A stretch of DNA of 64,000 nt from Himantopus leucocephalus (taxonomy: Eukaryota; Chordata; Aves; Charadriiformes; Recurvirostridae). The stretch spans positions 43,268,050 to 43,332,049 of the forward strand of contig RSEF01000003.1 of the NCBI GenBank assembly GCA_003993805.1, written 5' to 3'. The first letter of the stretch is position 1, and every line of letters starts with the position of its first letter. The notes under the pieces are model-generated. The model made no database searches. It saw only the letters and a list, made by a program, of their open reading frames with translations, and was not told where the DNA came from. This document shows, one piece after another, positions 36,701 to 49,800 of this stretch. The translations under genes were made by a program, and so were the position numbers.

Positions 36701-39700
36701 GGCTTACAATTATTCGCATGGAAAAACGCTTATGACTCGTAGCTGGTCTGAAATAGAGACCCTTTTCCTTTAAATAATGTAGGCAGTGCTGGAGCAGGAC
36801 TACATCTGTCACAGATAAAAATGCTCTATTTATGCCTTATTGTAATCCATTCACTGGTTTATGGTCCTCGCGTCCTTCAGGGAGTGTTGGAAACCCACAC
36901 AGCATTCCCGAGTGCTACATTTTGCATTCGGATCTCCGATTCTGTTGACAGATGTGTACAATCACACGCAGCAGTCAGACAACTCCCTCTTGACTCTGTA
37001 TCGGAGGAAGAGTGAGAGGGCAAATTATTTCAGCTGAGGTCAGCATTAACTTAAGCTCAAAATAACTCCCTCCAGATCCACCTGTTTCAGACAGAAGCAT
37101 GTGAATAAGCGGTGGTCTTCGGTGAATTCCAGCCACTTCCCTATTTCACATCCCATTTTGGGGCTCTGCCATCACAGATGTAGACAACACGCATGTACTC
37201 AATTAAACAAAAAAAGGCTGCAATCAGCCTGATAAATGAAAAAAAAGATGCCCTCACTCTGCAAGTGTAATGTAATGGGTTAGTAAACACGTGTTTCCCA
37301 TTTTATGTATAAGCATTGACTATGTAAATACAAACATGTTCCTGAGTGCTTTGGGGAAAAGTTTATCAATTTATTGAGAATAGGCCATTAAAAAAGAGAC
37401 AGATGATTGCATTCATGTTAAATTAAACAAAGGTTTTTGAGAGGTTATCCTTTAAACAAGAGAGCTTCCAGTTTCTCTTATAGTTTCAGTTGCTGAGAGT
37501 ATCAGCTTCCTTCTTCCCAGTCTTTCTATACCAAAAAATAGCTTCTTTCATTCCTTATAATGGACCATTCCTAGTAAAGCTGAATGGTTCCGAGGAGATG
37601 CAGTGAATCACTGACCCTTGTTCCTTGTTGTGTAGTGGTCTGAGATTTGCCAGTCCTCCAGGGCAGTAGACTTCTTTTGTTTGACCACCTTCCACTCAGC
37701 CTCAGGTCAGAAAGCTTCTGTCCTCGCTGGACCCTGCTGAAGAAGTTGGGGGACATCTGGAAACAGAATCCTGTTCATGTCGGTCCTAATTATTGATAGT
37801 GGTGCGTACTGGTTAGTGTCTCCCAAGCTGTTCCGAGCTGCTTCTCAGATAAAAATTACCTGGAGTTTAAGCAGAGGTTCTCAGAAGGGCTTGGGAAGCA
37901 AAACTGGGGCCCTGCTCTTAAAACTATCATTATTGAAATAATCCTTAGTACCATAAATCTGATCTCCTTCACATCCACTTAAACCAAAGTTTAAACTCAC
38001 AAGAACTGGGAGATTCTCCCTGAGCAACCACAAAGCTTCTTATAGCTGGAGGCCAAATTTGAGGGGCGGTACCATCATGTTAACCTCAGGCAGCTTTGAT
38101 ATTTTTGTTGGCTGTGTCCTCAGAAAATAATGGTATTAGCAGCTCTGACTAAAATACAGAGAGCTGCGGCTCCCTCACAGCAGGTAAACAATCTGTGCAA
38201 TTGGGCACGAATGCTGATAACAAGGCCTCCTTCCAATTAGGAAGCAACAAAACAAACTGCATCAGCAAAAATTCCTGCGAGGATATTCCTTAAGGCTTCT
38301 TTGTGCTCTTTACAAAACACAAACATTTTTACCGTGCCATACCCCCAAATTCATCAGCAGCCTGCAGGAATACTTAAGCACTGCTTCTTTGTGAAACTGC
38401 ACAGAAAAGATTGCCTGGTGCTGTTGCAGCTAAATCTTGGGGTCAGAGCCAGAGGGACACATTTATACAGGAGAGGCACAGGCGGACATGCACAGACACA
38501 GAACTGCAGCCTATCTGTGCAAGGGGAGTTTGCTGGGGTAAGCTGAAACCTCTGTGTAGACATTTTAGTTTTCAGAAAGCTGCTTGAATGGAATGCACTC
38601 GAAAAACAGATGTGTGTTGAGAGCAGTCACAACAAATATCAGATGTGGGTGACATGTGGGTCTGCGATTGAACCCTCAGAAACACCCTGTCCTTGGTCCC
38701 TTTCTGTCTGAATATGGAGGGCTGGCTTCTAATGCTGCAAAAAGACTGGAGTGCTCCTACAGATACGCAGAACAAATTTTGCAGATCGTTTTTCATCAAT
38801 GTCTACTCAGCTCCCTAGCACAGACAATTACATTGTCTGACTGTCTCTGCCATTTATTAAATTGTCAGAGCTGCTTGGCCCACATGTAAGCCTCCCTGGT
38901 GATGGTGCATCCTGTGGATCCATGACCTCCATCTTCTCCCAGGTCCAATTCACAGTCACTGGCAGAATGTCTATGCAGTGCACATTCAAAGCAATTGGAT
39001 TGCAACCTTGCACTGGAGTGGTGAGGAAGGAATTAAAGGAACCAAAGAGGAACTAAGACCATTAATTATATGATTCATGATGAAATAGTGACTGTATTTG
39101 AGGCTTACTCCTGACCTTTGGAAGGTCATCTGTGAATGACATTGATGACTCCTGGATGAATTATTGAGGAAAAATTTCTTGAGATAAGATGGGGTTCAGG
39201 GTATAGAACACGTTATCAAACACAGGTAAGAAAAAGACCAAAGAAAAGAGTTTATAAGATGACACATTACTTGATGGCAGCATTGGTAACACCAAAAAAT
39301 ATTGTGTTTTTAAAATGTGCAGGCACGGCCACTTTTTCCATATTGCCTGAAGAGGTGTTCCCACTGCTTACCTGGATGCAAAGGGCACTGCCAGAAGAAG
39401 AACAGCTTTTCCTGGGGCCAAGGACACCTGGAGGGGCTGGGGTGGAAGCAGGAGAGGGCTGTGGTGCAGCAACCTGGAGAAATGAACTCCCATTCCCTTG
39501 GCGCAGTTGACCTAGAGACTTCCAGGCCAGAGATTTAATAGTGGGTTAGGAAGAAGCAGTTTTCCTAGAAAAGGGTAGCAGCACTGCCTCTGGGAGACTG
39601 GAGTTCAGTGACAGGGAATGGAGTTTGCCAAAAGAAGTTTTTAACAGCCAGTTTGGCTGTGATCTTGACAGCCATTTCTATCAAACCGGGCTGAATCATC

Positions 39701-40189
39701 TCCAGCACAGCTCTGTCTATGCAAGAGACTTAAGATTTATAACAACCTCTTGGAGTTGTTTTATAAATGCTTTGTAAATGGCTCCTTTGATTTGCACATA
39801 ACCTTCTTCAGTGGAGCTACTGAGCATCATTCAAGTGATGTAGCTGTCTGTGAACTGGGTAAATATGAGCTAATCTCCTTTTTGGTGGCAAAGGCCTTTA
39901 CTGCAGCTCACAGTAGGAACAGTCCCTTCAGTTACAGTGACAATTCATGATTATGTTGAAAGTGGATAGCTCAGCATGCCTGTGTCTATGCCAAAAGCCT
40001 GCATAGGATGTGTGGACAGTAGCCCAGGTGGGGGAAGGAAAACTATGGTTGGTCTGGCTAAGACACGCAGCCAAGTCACCAGAATTAGTTGCAACCCAGA
40101 TGGTACAGTAAGGTCGCTCAGGACAAATACTTGTGTTTAGATATGGGTATGAGGCTTAGACACCTCTGCTGTATTTGAATGACTGAGAA

Positions 40190-40426
40190 GTTCAGACTTG
40201 AGGAGAAGGACTTAGGGGTGTTGGTGGATGAGAAGCTCAACATGAGCCGACAGTGTGCACTCGCAGCCCAGAAAGCTAACCATATCCTGGGCTGCATCGG
40301 AAGAAGTGTGGCCAGGAGCTCGAGGGAGGTGATTCTGCCCCACTACTCTGCTCTCATGAGACCCCACCTGGAGTACTGCATCTAGCCCTGGGGCCCCCAA
40401 CATAAGAAGGACATGGACCTGTTGGA
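40190..40426 (+). mobile_element. CR1 LINE ORF2 fragment (C-terminal reverse-transcriptase region), 5'-truncated, disabled
   Basis: The plus frame reads KDLGVLVDEKLNMSRQCA and continues to [19 protein letters not shown], the familiar end of the avian CR1 ORF2 reverse-transcriptase protein. A TAG at 40383-40385 interrupts it. The frame then continues as [13 protein letters not shown], which is again CR1-like, so TAG most likely replaces a CAG (Gln) by one C-to-T change. The 5' part of CR1 is absent, as usual for truncated insertions. The 3' part runs into the gap, and the sequence after the gap (from 40527) does not look like CR1. The element is inactive. Confidence 0.92.
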
Positions 40427-40526
40427 NNNNNNNNNNNNNNNNNNNNNNNNNNNNNNNNNNNNNNNNNNNNNNNNNNNNNNNNNNNNNNNNNNNNNNNNNN
40501 NNNNNNNNNNNNNNNNNNNNNNNNNN
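40427..40526. other. assembly gap, 100 N
   Basis: Exactly 100 N, again inside a CR1 copy. The CR1 3' end, expected to follow for several hundred bases, is not seen on the far side. The gap probably hides it, so the true length is likely greater than 100. The 150-codon minus-strand frame at 40382-40834 runs through the N and should be ignored. Confidence 0.97.
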
Positions 40527-40740
40527 AAAAGCATACAAGAGTTAAAAACTGACTTTTTTTGATTTTCACACAGATCTTTGCGCCTGGAAGCTGCCAGAGA
40601 TACTTTTGTTATAAAAGAAAAGAGGAAGCACCTTGTGTATTGCCCTTGGAAATTTCCACTGATACATACGTAGCTATTTCTAATTGCATATGCTGCAGCC
40701 ATGCAGTGGAAATGTGAGTCCTCTCTTTCTTTTTCACCAG

Positions 40741-40816
40741 AATAATGGCAAGCTGTGGCATGACTGAAATATATCAGCGAGAGCCTTGCTATAACCATGG
40801 TAGTAATAGGACATGG
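40741..40816 (+). other. exon-like 76-bp segment with good splice signals
   Basis: It is preceded by a long pyrimidine tract ending in 'tctctttctttttcaccag' (40722-40740) and followed by gtaaga directly after ATGG (donor at 40817). One frame (from 40742) is open throughout and begins IMASCGMTEIYQREPCYN; the other two have stops. The signals at both ends are better than most chance pairs. The peptide is not one I recognise. It could be an exon of an unrecognised gene, a non-coding RNA exon, or a coincidence. Confidence 0.2.
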
Positions 40817-43800
40817 GTAAGACAAGGCATTCATTTAGAGCTGCCTTCACAAGTATGCGCTCCTGTTTTGTGCTCATGTCTTCCCCTGAGCTTTTTTCTG
40901 AGCCACCCTGCCACAGCAAAGGGGCATTTAGGAGCGATAGGAGCTGAGTGCCTCACTGCTCTCTGTAACTCTGAGACTTTCCCCCACAGGCTGTTTTTTA
41001 TTAGACTAAAAGGCTGGAAAAGATTAGACAAGGTTTCTAGCACATAGCACCTTTGCTAGGTCTGAAATGCAGCACTGACTTCAGAGCTAAAAAGCAAACC
41101 AAAACCAGTTGCTCAGAATTTGGTCTCTCTATGTACATTGCTCCCTTATCACAACATTGCTTTCAGTCACTTCTAGCTGAAGTCAGACGGTATGATACTT
41201 AAGCTTGAAATATTTGCCTGAAAGAGTCCGTTCAAGGGTAGCATCTGGGAGAGGACAGGAGCAATAAACAGGCCAAATTCACTGCTCTAGGAAGCAGGCA
41301 AAACTTAATTGGTGCCGACAGTGAGCTCCGCTATGAGCACAGCACTGGTAAGGAGAGAGCGAAAACCTAAGTGTATAAGTACTTGGCAGGCATTATACAT
41401 CATTCACTCTATTTATATATGTTTTGAAGGGGACACCCCTGCAGCAAGTAAAATGGTGTTACAGTATCTGTTACTGTGGGGCTGCTTTCTCAGGAAGGAA
41501 GCCTCAATTAACAACAGGGCCAGGATGGCTCAGCAGCCCACTTTGCCTCTGTGAAAACAAACCCCAAAACCTTCTCAGCATCCTCAAGCCAACCCTCTGA
41601 GCATCTTCAAGCCTTCCACTTTCTTAATGGGTTCCTGGCCCCTTAGCTTTCCCCACGCTTCCCCAATTAAAAAGTTCCGGCCCTGGACGTGGGAAGCCGT
41701 GCACAGCTGCACGCCCAGCTTTCCAGCCCACTGCCGTGACGGCTGGAGCTGCTGGCCAAAACCTTGGAAACAGATTTTTAATTTAATTTTTGGCCAAGCT
41801 GGGGCCTATTTTAAGTCTTTAAAAACACTCTGGATCTCATGCAGACCTCCGTTGCCTTGAAGCAAACTGGCGGCAGCAGCACGGCCGAGCTTCCCAGCGG
41901 CAGCCCCGGGTAAAAGTGGGGGCAGAGGGGATCAGGATCCTGCCCATTGTTCTACTGCTTGCACAGAGGATAGGGTAGCTTCAAGTTTTGTTCCAGACTT
42001 TCAGCAGAGGCAGACCCTCTGCTGTTTTGTCAGTTTAATGGGGATTTAATATATCTTCTTCTTCTCTCCAGATGTGCTAACAGATACACAGATCTGCAGC
42101 TTTGTAGCCAGATCCCTGAATGAATGTGCAAAGAAGATAAGGGTGCAAAAAGCTTTCCCTTGTCCTCTCCAGAACATGTCACAGGCTGTCCCAACCCCTC
42201 GGGTGTCCCTGCTACCCACCCTGCTGCCTCGCAGGACCTCATGCCCAGGCTGGGGAGGGTGCGCCCTGGGGCCCGGATACCCCCACGCACCTGCTGAGTC
42301 CTGACAAAGGGTTGGGCTCCCTTTTCCAGAGGTCTGTGAGCTGTCCTGTTGTAGGGCATTACGGCACAGTAACCAGCCCTCTCCCAGCAATCCCTGGCAT
42401 TTTGCACAAAGTAAGGTCCCCCTAGCCCAGCGCTCTGTGTCTGGCAGGGTAAGAGGAGGCAGCGGGCAGGGGAACCACATGAGCCTGGCTGTTGCCTGCT
42501 GGTCAAGACGAGTATTTCCCAGTCAGGAATATATTTGGTTGGGAAACAAGAAGGTTTTTATTAAATCAGAGCAGTGAAATTCTGTGCTGGACTTTTAAAA
42601 ATAGGAAGGTCAAAGATTGAGCTGGTTTAAAATGTAGTTTAGGAGGTGACTGGGCTTACATGGTGTAGTGACCTGTGAGGAGGGGGACCCGGGTAGCTGG
42701 GCTGCTGCAGCCCTTGGCCGCCCCGTGCCCGGGGAGCCAGCCTTTCTAGGGCAGATGGTGCAGCCATCCCATCCTTCACCAGGGCGGGGTACAGGCCNCG
42801 CGGGGGACAGGCCAGGTCACACTGCCATGGCATAACAGGTCTCTTCTGACAGAAGCAGTCTCTTCACAGGAGGAAAAACACCTCGCCTCATCTTTTACAC
42901 AGGGCAAGTGGAGACATCAAGCATTAACTTTTCTCTGTTGTCAGTGAGCGCGGTCAGAGTTTAGATCAGAGAACTAAGGAAGATGGTCTGAACATGAACT
43001 CTGCTCCTCTTACCAGCGCAAGCTTTAGGGCTGAACCTTGCCTCAGCTCAAACAAGTTCTTGGTATTTAGTTGCTCTGTGCCTTAGCTGCCTACAAATGT
43101 AGACATCCTGTGATGATGGCAGTGTTGAAGGCCTGAGACAGGTATAAAGCATCACTCCTTTGCTCTGGATGGCACTACTAATTGAGCTCATCTATGCAGC
43201 AAATACACTGTTTTGTTTAATAGTCTGCAGTTGGGCTGAGGTCTTTGGCACCAGGCAGATTAAAATGCATGCAGCATTGCTCATTTTCAGTTACTATTCC
43301 TCTCCTTTGCTGTTAAAAAAGGGAGTATAGATCTATAGTTCAAACATAAAGGCGTCTGGTGACTAATACGTAGCACTGGGCTGCAGACTGGGTTATTCTC
43401 TGCTGTCAGGCACGGCTGTGGAGGCTGAGGCATTGCTATACTTGGTGACATTCTTTTCTCTGTGTGCAATGACTGAATGAAGATCGTGAATGAATTTGCT
43501 GCGGCAGTTTTATAAATCCCTCCTCAAACCTAACACTTACTAAGATTGTGCTCTTCTCAGTTGGACTTTCTTACAGTTGTATCTTGATGTTAGTATATTA
43601 TGTCACCCATCACAACAGGGAAAATGACAACAGCCAATTTCTGTATGTCGGAACAAGATAGGCTAGTTATAAGGTGTCCACTGTGATTCAGTATTTGCTG
43701 AACTGTTAACACATTTCTTTGCAGCTGACAGTGCTCACAGTAACTGGAAGTCTAATTGGAATAAGAGACTTGCACAAATCTGCTGTCCTATAAAATCTGA

Positions 43801-46800
43801 TTTTGAAATCAATGTGCAGTACAGTCAGCTCCACTGATGTTCTGATTTCTTTTTTCATCGATGTTTGTCTTTTAAATATTGTGCTGGTTTATGTGTAACC
43901 AAAATTCATACAGAAAATAAAAAATCCAGGGGAGGTGAGTGAGACAATGCAGTTGCACAGCATCCTGGAAAGCTCTGCAGATCTAGGCAAGTAAAGCAGA
44001 TGTCTCATGATCCCCTGACCTAGCAATTCTCCCAGTAATGAAGAAATGTGTAATAAAAGCTTTTGAGAGGAGTCAAGATTTGTGTGCTGCAGACAGTCTT
44101 GGTTAGGATAAGATCTTAACACAAATTTTCATGTAGCTTCCCCTCACCAGACTATAGCACTGCCTGACCATGCAGGGTAAGATTTCTGCTCAGTGACAGC
44201 CCACTTCATGCCTGTGGGGCGGCCCATGGCCTCTCTTCTGTGGAACCGCTTCTGGTCTGTTTTGGGATTTGGTTGGAAGAGTGAAAATATTGGGGCCTCA
44301 GGGTGGACGTTTGGGAAAGGGACAAAGGGTGATTGAAATGGACCAGAAACTAGAAGCCGATGGTCCAGGAGAAGGAAGCAGAAAGGCTGTGGTGCAGGTT
44401 TGGAAGCCAGAGGTGCAGTCATCAAGGGGCATACAGCACAAACCAACAGCTCCCAATAAATGCAGGACCCCAAACAATATGGTAATTTTTAGCCAATAAT
44501 TTTTAGTGAAAATAAATATGGCACCCTTCCATGAGGACAGCCATAACCAGGGACGAAGTAATTTCACAAACAAACATAAACAGAGATCAGCTCTCCAGGC
44601 GAGGAGAAGCGAGGAGCGTGGTCCCTTCCAACCTTGAGATAACCTTGGGGTAAAGTCCAGACTGGGAGGAAAACAGTGGAAGTCAATGTGACTTGGCACT
44701 GGCCATCGCCAAGGGAATGTGATATGTCAGACTCATTTCTAAAAATCCTGTCTCTGTCTATCTCAATTATCAAGGCCTGAAGCGCAGGCAGTTCTTGTGC
44801 AGACTGCACAGGATGGGGTATGGGCACACAGTGGCTTCCAAAACCTGTTCTTTGGCATTGCCAAAGTCCGTCCCCTCAAGTAAGGACCACTTGTCCCTTC
44901 TTTCCTCCAAGGCATAAATCTCTCCAGAAAGAGATGGGAAATAAGCCAAGGTTTAGTTGGTCATAATCTTTTGCCTTCTGCCTCCACCTCATGATCCAGC
45001 CCTCAGGAGGGGATGTAGCCCCAGTCTCCATCACACAGCCACAGCCAGGTGATGTGGCAGACGGTGCAGATACTGCACAGACACTGGTCAGTAGCGGTGG
45101 TGGGGTTAAACTCCTACAGCACCCCAGAATGTCTACGTCTGGTCTTTAATTAAACAGTCATTCACCTTTTGATCTTCATTCAGTGCATAGGCTGGGTGAT
45201 AAAGGATCTATACAAAAGTTCACCGGCACACAACTGTAAACGTAGCCCCTCTGAAACAGCAGCTACTTCCTTCTTGTGTGCAAGTTATCTTCCGGTTTGC
45301 ACCCAAAAGGGGCAGACCACTTGCGTAAGGATGTTAAGTTCTAAACTCAAAAGAAGATTTACCGTGGAGTTACAGGACTGATCAGCTTTGCCACTTTGCA
45401 TTCATCAGTTTAAAAATCAAAGGAAAGACTGCTTGCTTACCTTCTGGTTTCTGAGAAATACAATTTAAGAAATAAAAGTATAAAAATGTATTGCATCTGC
45501 AAAACAACCCATAGTAAATAATATCTATTCATACCCTATGTAAATTCATGCCCTAGATACACAAACACTAGTTCAGAAACTTGTTGGCAGGAGCTGCAAT
45601 AGACAAATATACAGGCTATTGGCAGAAAAAGTACTTCCATTATTCATTTGTCACTGGTACCCAGGATTGTGATGCTATTCAAGGTAATGTACTGTCTCAA
45701 AATAAATCTTTTATCACTACTCACTTCAGCAACAGGAACTGGTGATGTATACAAGCACAGTCAGATACAAGGCCAAAAGGCAGCCATCTCTTGCTGGAAC
45801 TGCTCTGTTGCAGCACAGTTTTATTTAAATACTACGCACTGTTTATTTGGAAGGTTTTACAAGTTAATGGTCAGATGTGTCTGCTGATGTACACACTGCT
45901 GATGTGTACAGTGCCTTATGTGCACAACATCTAATAAGGCACCTTTACGGTAAAGACCAGAATCTGTGGGAGTCTGTGCAGAAAAGTAGTAATGATGAGT
46001 GACTGACAGCATTGGAAAAGGGGAAGGGATTTTCTGTTTCCCTGTAGTCTGGACCACAAGAGTTATAAGAAGACTCAGAAGAGAGAAGCAGCAAGATAAT
46101 TGTTTTAAAAAAATATTTCTTCAGTAGACTGGACTGATGCTAAGGTAAATGAAAACTCCTTTCGCCCCTGAAGGGATGAAACAGTCTATGGCGTTAATAA
46201 TATTGATCCCAACTCAAGTCAATCTTATTTGAATCAAATCAGGTTTTTCATTAATTTAGATGCTAGAATAGACTTGAAAATTGACAAAAAGAGGAGCAAA
46301 ACTTTTCTGCTGAAGTTTTGCATAACAACAACACAGGAAATATATACGCGCAATCACATTTAACTACAATTCCATATAGCAAAAAACAGAATGGCAACTT
46401 TTCCTGTGCCGAAGAGAGTGTTTAAGTTTAAAACTTAGCATTCAGAGTCCTTTCTTCTGTCTGAAACATGGTGGAGGGGAACTGGTGTGTGGAATCTGAA
46501 GCATATCAAGGGTGTAGAAACTCAAGCAGATAGGAGGAGCAAGGCAGAGAAAAATGGTTCCCACGGAGATTAGTTCTCTTTTTTCCTGGTTAAGTGGTGC
46601 TTAAGGTCTTTGTACCAGGCTAAAATACTAAAATGGGAAGCACTAAATGCTTCCTAAAAGAATTTAGGGGAGATTTCATGCAGTGATGGAAAGCGAAGCG
46701 AGCATTTCTTGTACACTTTGGGTCTAGTTCATAACACTGCACAGACTTTCAAATGCAGTTGTATTCCTTCGCTGTCTCCTCTTCTGGAATAAGTTAAGAA

Positions 46801-49800
46801 ATAGTAGCAAAGAGAATAAAGGAAGACTTTGGGAGAAAAAAATATGTGGCTTTGAAGAGGAAAAGTACAACATTTGTGGGCCATGAGGCACACAGGAGGA
46901 GCCGCTGCTCCCATAGTCATCATGGGACAGGAGGACCCTCCAAAGAAGTAGAGCTTGGCTCCAGTAGATTCATTTAGTGGCTGGTGGTGGCAGGAGATGG
47001 GACTGTGCTTTAAGGAGGTGAAAGCAAGGCTGGCTGCAGGGGAGCCAGCAGCAAACACAGGCTGGGGCATAAGCAGGCACTGGCGCTCTGGTAAAATTAG
47101 GGGCACTGTGCAAACAGCAGTATGCAGGCATGAGTGGGACTGCGGTGGAAGAGCACCTATAGCATTGAGCATCTCGAAAAGGGGGGTTAGGACAGCTAAA
47201 CTTCAGCTGTGCGATGCTGCTCACGGCTATTGGAATTGCCTCCAGTGTGTGGCAGGCCATTGCCCCGGCATCGGGATCCCCCATACCCCAATGGCTCGGA
47301 GCAGGACCACTGACCACTGACCTAGAGGAACACCAGGCCCTGCGGAGACTCTCCAGAGGCTTTCGCCTGCTTCCTTGCTGTTCCCTGAAGCACTGCCAGG
47401 CATTGTTGCTGTGGGGCCACAGCTCTGCCTGTTCCTTCCCCATGCCGCCAGCTGGTACTGGTGCCTGCATACATCACACCGAGGCTGTGGCCCCACAGCT
47501 GCTCCACACGAGCCCTCGAGGTGCTCCAGGATGGTGACCAGAGAGTGGGATAATGGCACAGACCACCATCAGAAAAATCAAATTCCTTCTGCGAGCTCTG
47601 CGGCTTACAGGCCACCCTCACTGCTGCCTCTTCTCCACCAGCAGCACCCACAGCCAGTGGCCGTTCTCACATGGATGGGCTGAGAGAGACCACTTTAACA
47701 GCACCCCTCCTCTCCTGCTTCTGCCTGGCCAGGCTTGGTTTCATACAGGAGGGACAGCAAATGACATTTAGATACACAGATGAGTTGGCTGGGGGTTAGG
47801 ATATGCAATGTAGCAGGCTTAAGATAATTGCGTATGTGGTTCTTGGAAACTTGCTCCTCCAGGGTTTGATTAACAAGAATTTTCTTGCTTCTCAAAAAGC
47901 TGTTGAGGGAAGTTGATAGAGATAGTGCAGCTTTAATCCAGACAGGGGAAATACTGTCTTTTAAATTAATTTCACAGTTCCCATCATTTGCTGCAAAGAC
48001 AGCAGCAACAGTTAGAGTCCACTTAGTAACAGTAAACCCCTAGTTTTTCTTGCCCCATATTTCTTTCAATATATAGATGTTTGTCCTTCAAATTCCTTTG
48101 AACACTACCCAGGTCCCCATGTCAGTTGAAATCACTGTATTTATTGATCCTCTACATTTTAATCCACTGTTCACTAGCCTATGTAGACACCACGATTCAA
48201 TAGCCTAAGGAAGAATCAGTGTCATGTGATAAATTTCTGGTCCATTTTCTGAAGAGAGAAATAAAATTGCCCACTTTGTCTGGGGAGGTATTGGTCCTGC
48301 CTGTTGTGGTGCATGCCTGAATGAGCTAAAGACATCTGCTTTTCGTGCAGTGTGGCTGTTTCTTCTGAAGGTGCACCCTAGTGGTCTCGCTCCACCCATG
48401 GGAGCCAGGCACATGATGGCTCCCAGACTGCTTAAGAACTGCCTGAAAAACCGAACCACTGACAAAAAGACAACACCTAAAATGACAACATTTTTAGAGC
48501 CATTTTGCACACAAGCAGTAATACATAAATTGCATCACTTTTGGTAATGGTTCACAAGTGATTTGAGTCTCCAGAAGATGTCCTGCTAAGTGCATATAGG
48601 CTCAGCGTGTGGTTTATACCAGGAAGGTTTTTTTCTACCTTCTAGTGGTGGTTGGGGATGAGCAAAAGGTAAGGCACCTGCTTCAGTTTTTTCCATCACT
48701 GCTAAGTTCTTTAACACAGCCTGTAGAAACGCTGTCTGTCTGGTGGGACGGATAACATTTTTAGTGGTTTAGATCTCAGACACTATCAATTAGAGTCAGG
48801 TGAGACTTGGAATAATTGTTCAGAGGAAAATTCCTGCATTTCTGCTTTAGTAGTCTGAAATGGGACACCAAATTCCTGTGGGGGAATACATTCCCAACAA
48901 GCTGTACAACATTTTCAGGAGCTTAACTTTCATTGGTCTAGTACTGGTTGTTTGTTGTAGATGTGAGATCAGCTGAAGGGATGGTTACAGAAAACCAGAA
49001 GCAACCAACCAAATTTACATGCAAGTGGGGAAGCCTCTTAAATCAGACAGTGCAGCAACCAGAGATCCCACGTTGAGGTTTTAAGGTGTTTGCTAGCATC
49101 TGGACAAACAAATGAACAAAATTACTCATCAGGGAGATTCAATGGGCTTCCTCAAATCTTACTCATCATGTAGGCTTGGGTCGTCTCGGCAGTGGGAGCT
49201 TCCCTGGAACAGGAGCAGGCTTGAGCACTTGAGTCCGTGCCTCATGGTAATCAGAGCAGCTAACCAACTAAGGCAGGGCCTGGCAGCTGAATAATTAATT
49301 CTTCTTTTCTCCTGACCTCAGAAAAAGTGTTGGCTTGGAGGTGGAGCTCATCTCTTCTCCGTAGGGGAGAGAGGATCCAGTTGTGGGTTCAGATGGCACC
49401 TAAGACACCAGGCAGAGCTGGTGGGACGTTACTTCTGCGATTGCCTCTCTCTCCCCCCTGTGTATCTTCAGTGATTACCCAGTTTCTGTTTTGTTGGTTT
49501 GTTGTTTTTTTTTTCTCTCCTGCACTGTCCTTTCTCTTTCTTTCTCTCTCCCACCACCCTTACCTCACTGCTTGCCTCCTCTCCAGCCTCCTCTGCACTA
49601 GGAAGTTTTGACAAAAAACCTTTATTTTATGCATAAGGTGGCTGTGGGTCACTAACACTCAAGGCCTGTTTTGGCTGAGCACCACCACCTTCCACAATGG
49701 CACGAGCCCTCACACACCCTCTGGCTAGGAACACAAAGCCAAAAAGGGCACAGCTTTGCTCCTACCCCACGGCGCATCACAGAGTCTGTTCTGGCCTTGG

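Larger units (their letters stand above)
32216..40189. other. gene-free stretch
   Basis: No gene recognised over about 8 kb. The 32775-33269 minus-strand frame (164 codons) and its 100-codon neighbour cross an ambiguous base at 33020 in GC-rich DNA, overlap plus-strand frames, and have no domain. The remaining frames are 110 codons or fewer. A donor-like gtaaga at 39226 has only a weak acceptor upstream. Two local features (33096-33118, 33711-33749) are listed separately. Confidence 0.5.

Noticed and set aside
40382..40834. 150-codon minus-strand frame
   Set aside because: It runs through 100 N and antisense CR1, so it is an artefact.
44152..44177. 26-bp microexon-like segment between 'cttcccctcaccag' and gtaagat
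   Set aside because: Such short pairs of sites occur often by chance, and nothing else supports it.
44590..44645. Possible CR1 3' end ('ggtcccttccaaccttgaga')
   Set aside because: Only about 20 bp resemble CR1, there is no terminal octamer repeat, and the flanks do not continue the element.
46955..47651. Cluster of frames of 102-166 codons on both strands
   Set aside because: Five or more mutually overlapping frames in GC-rich DNA cannot all be genes, and none shows a known motif.
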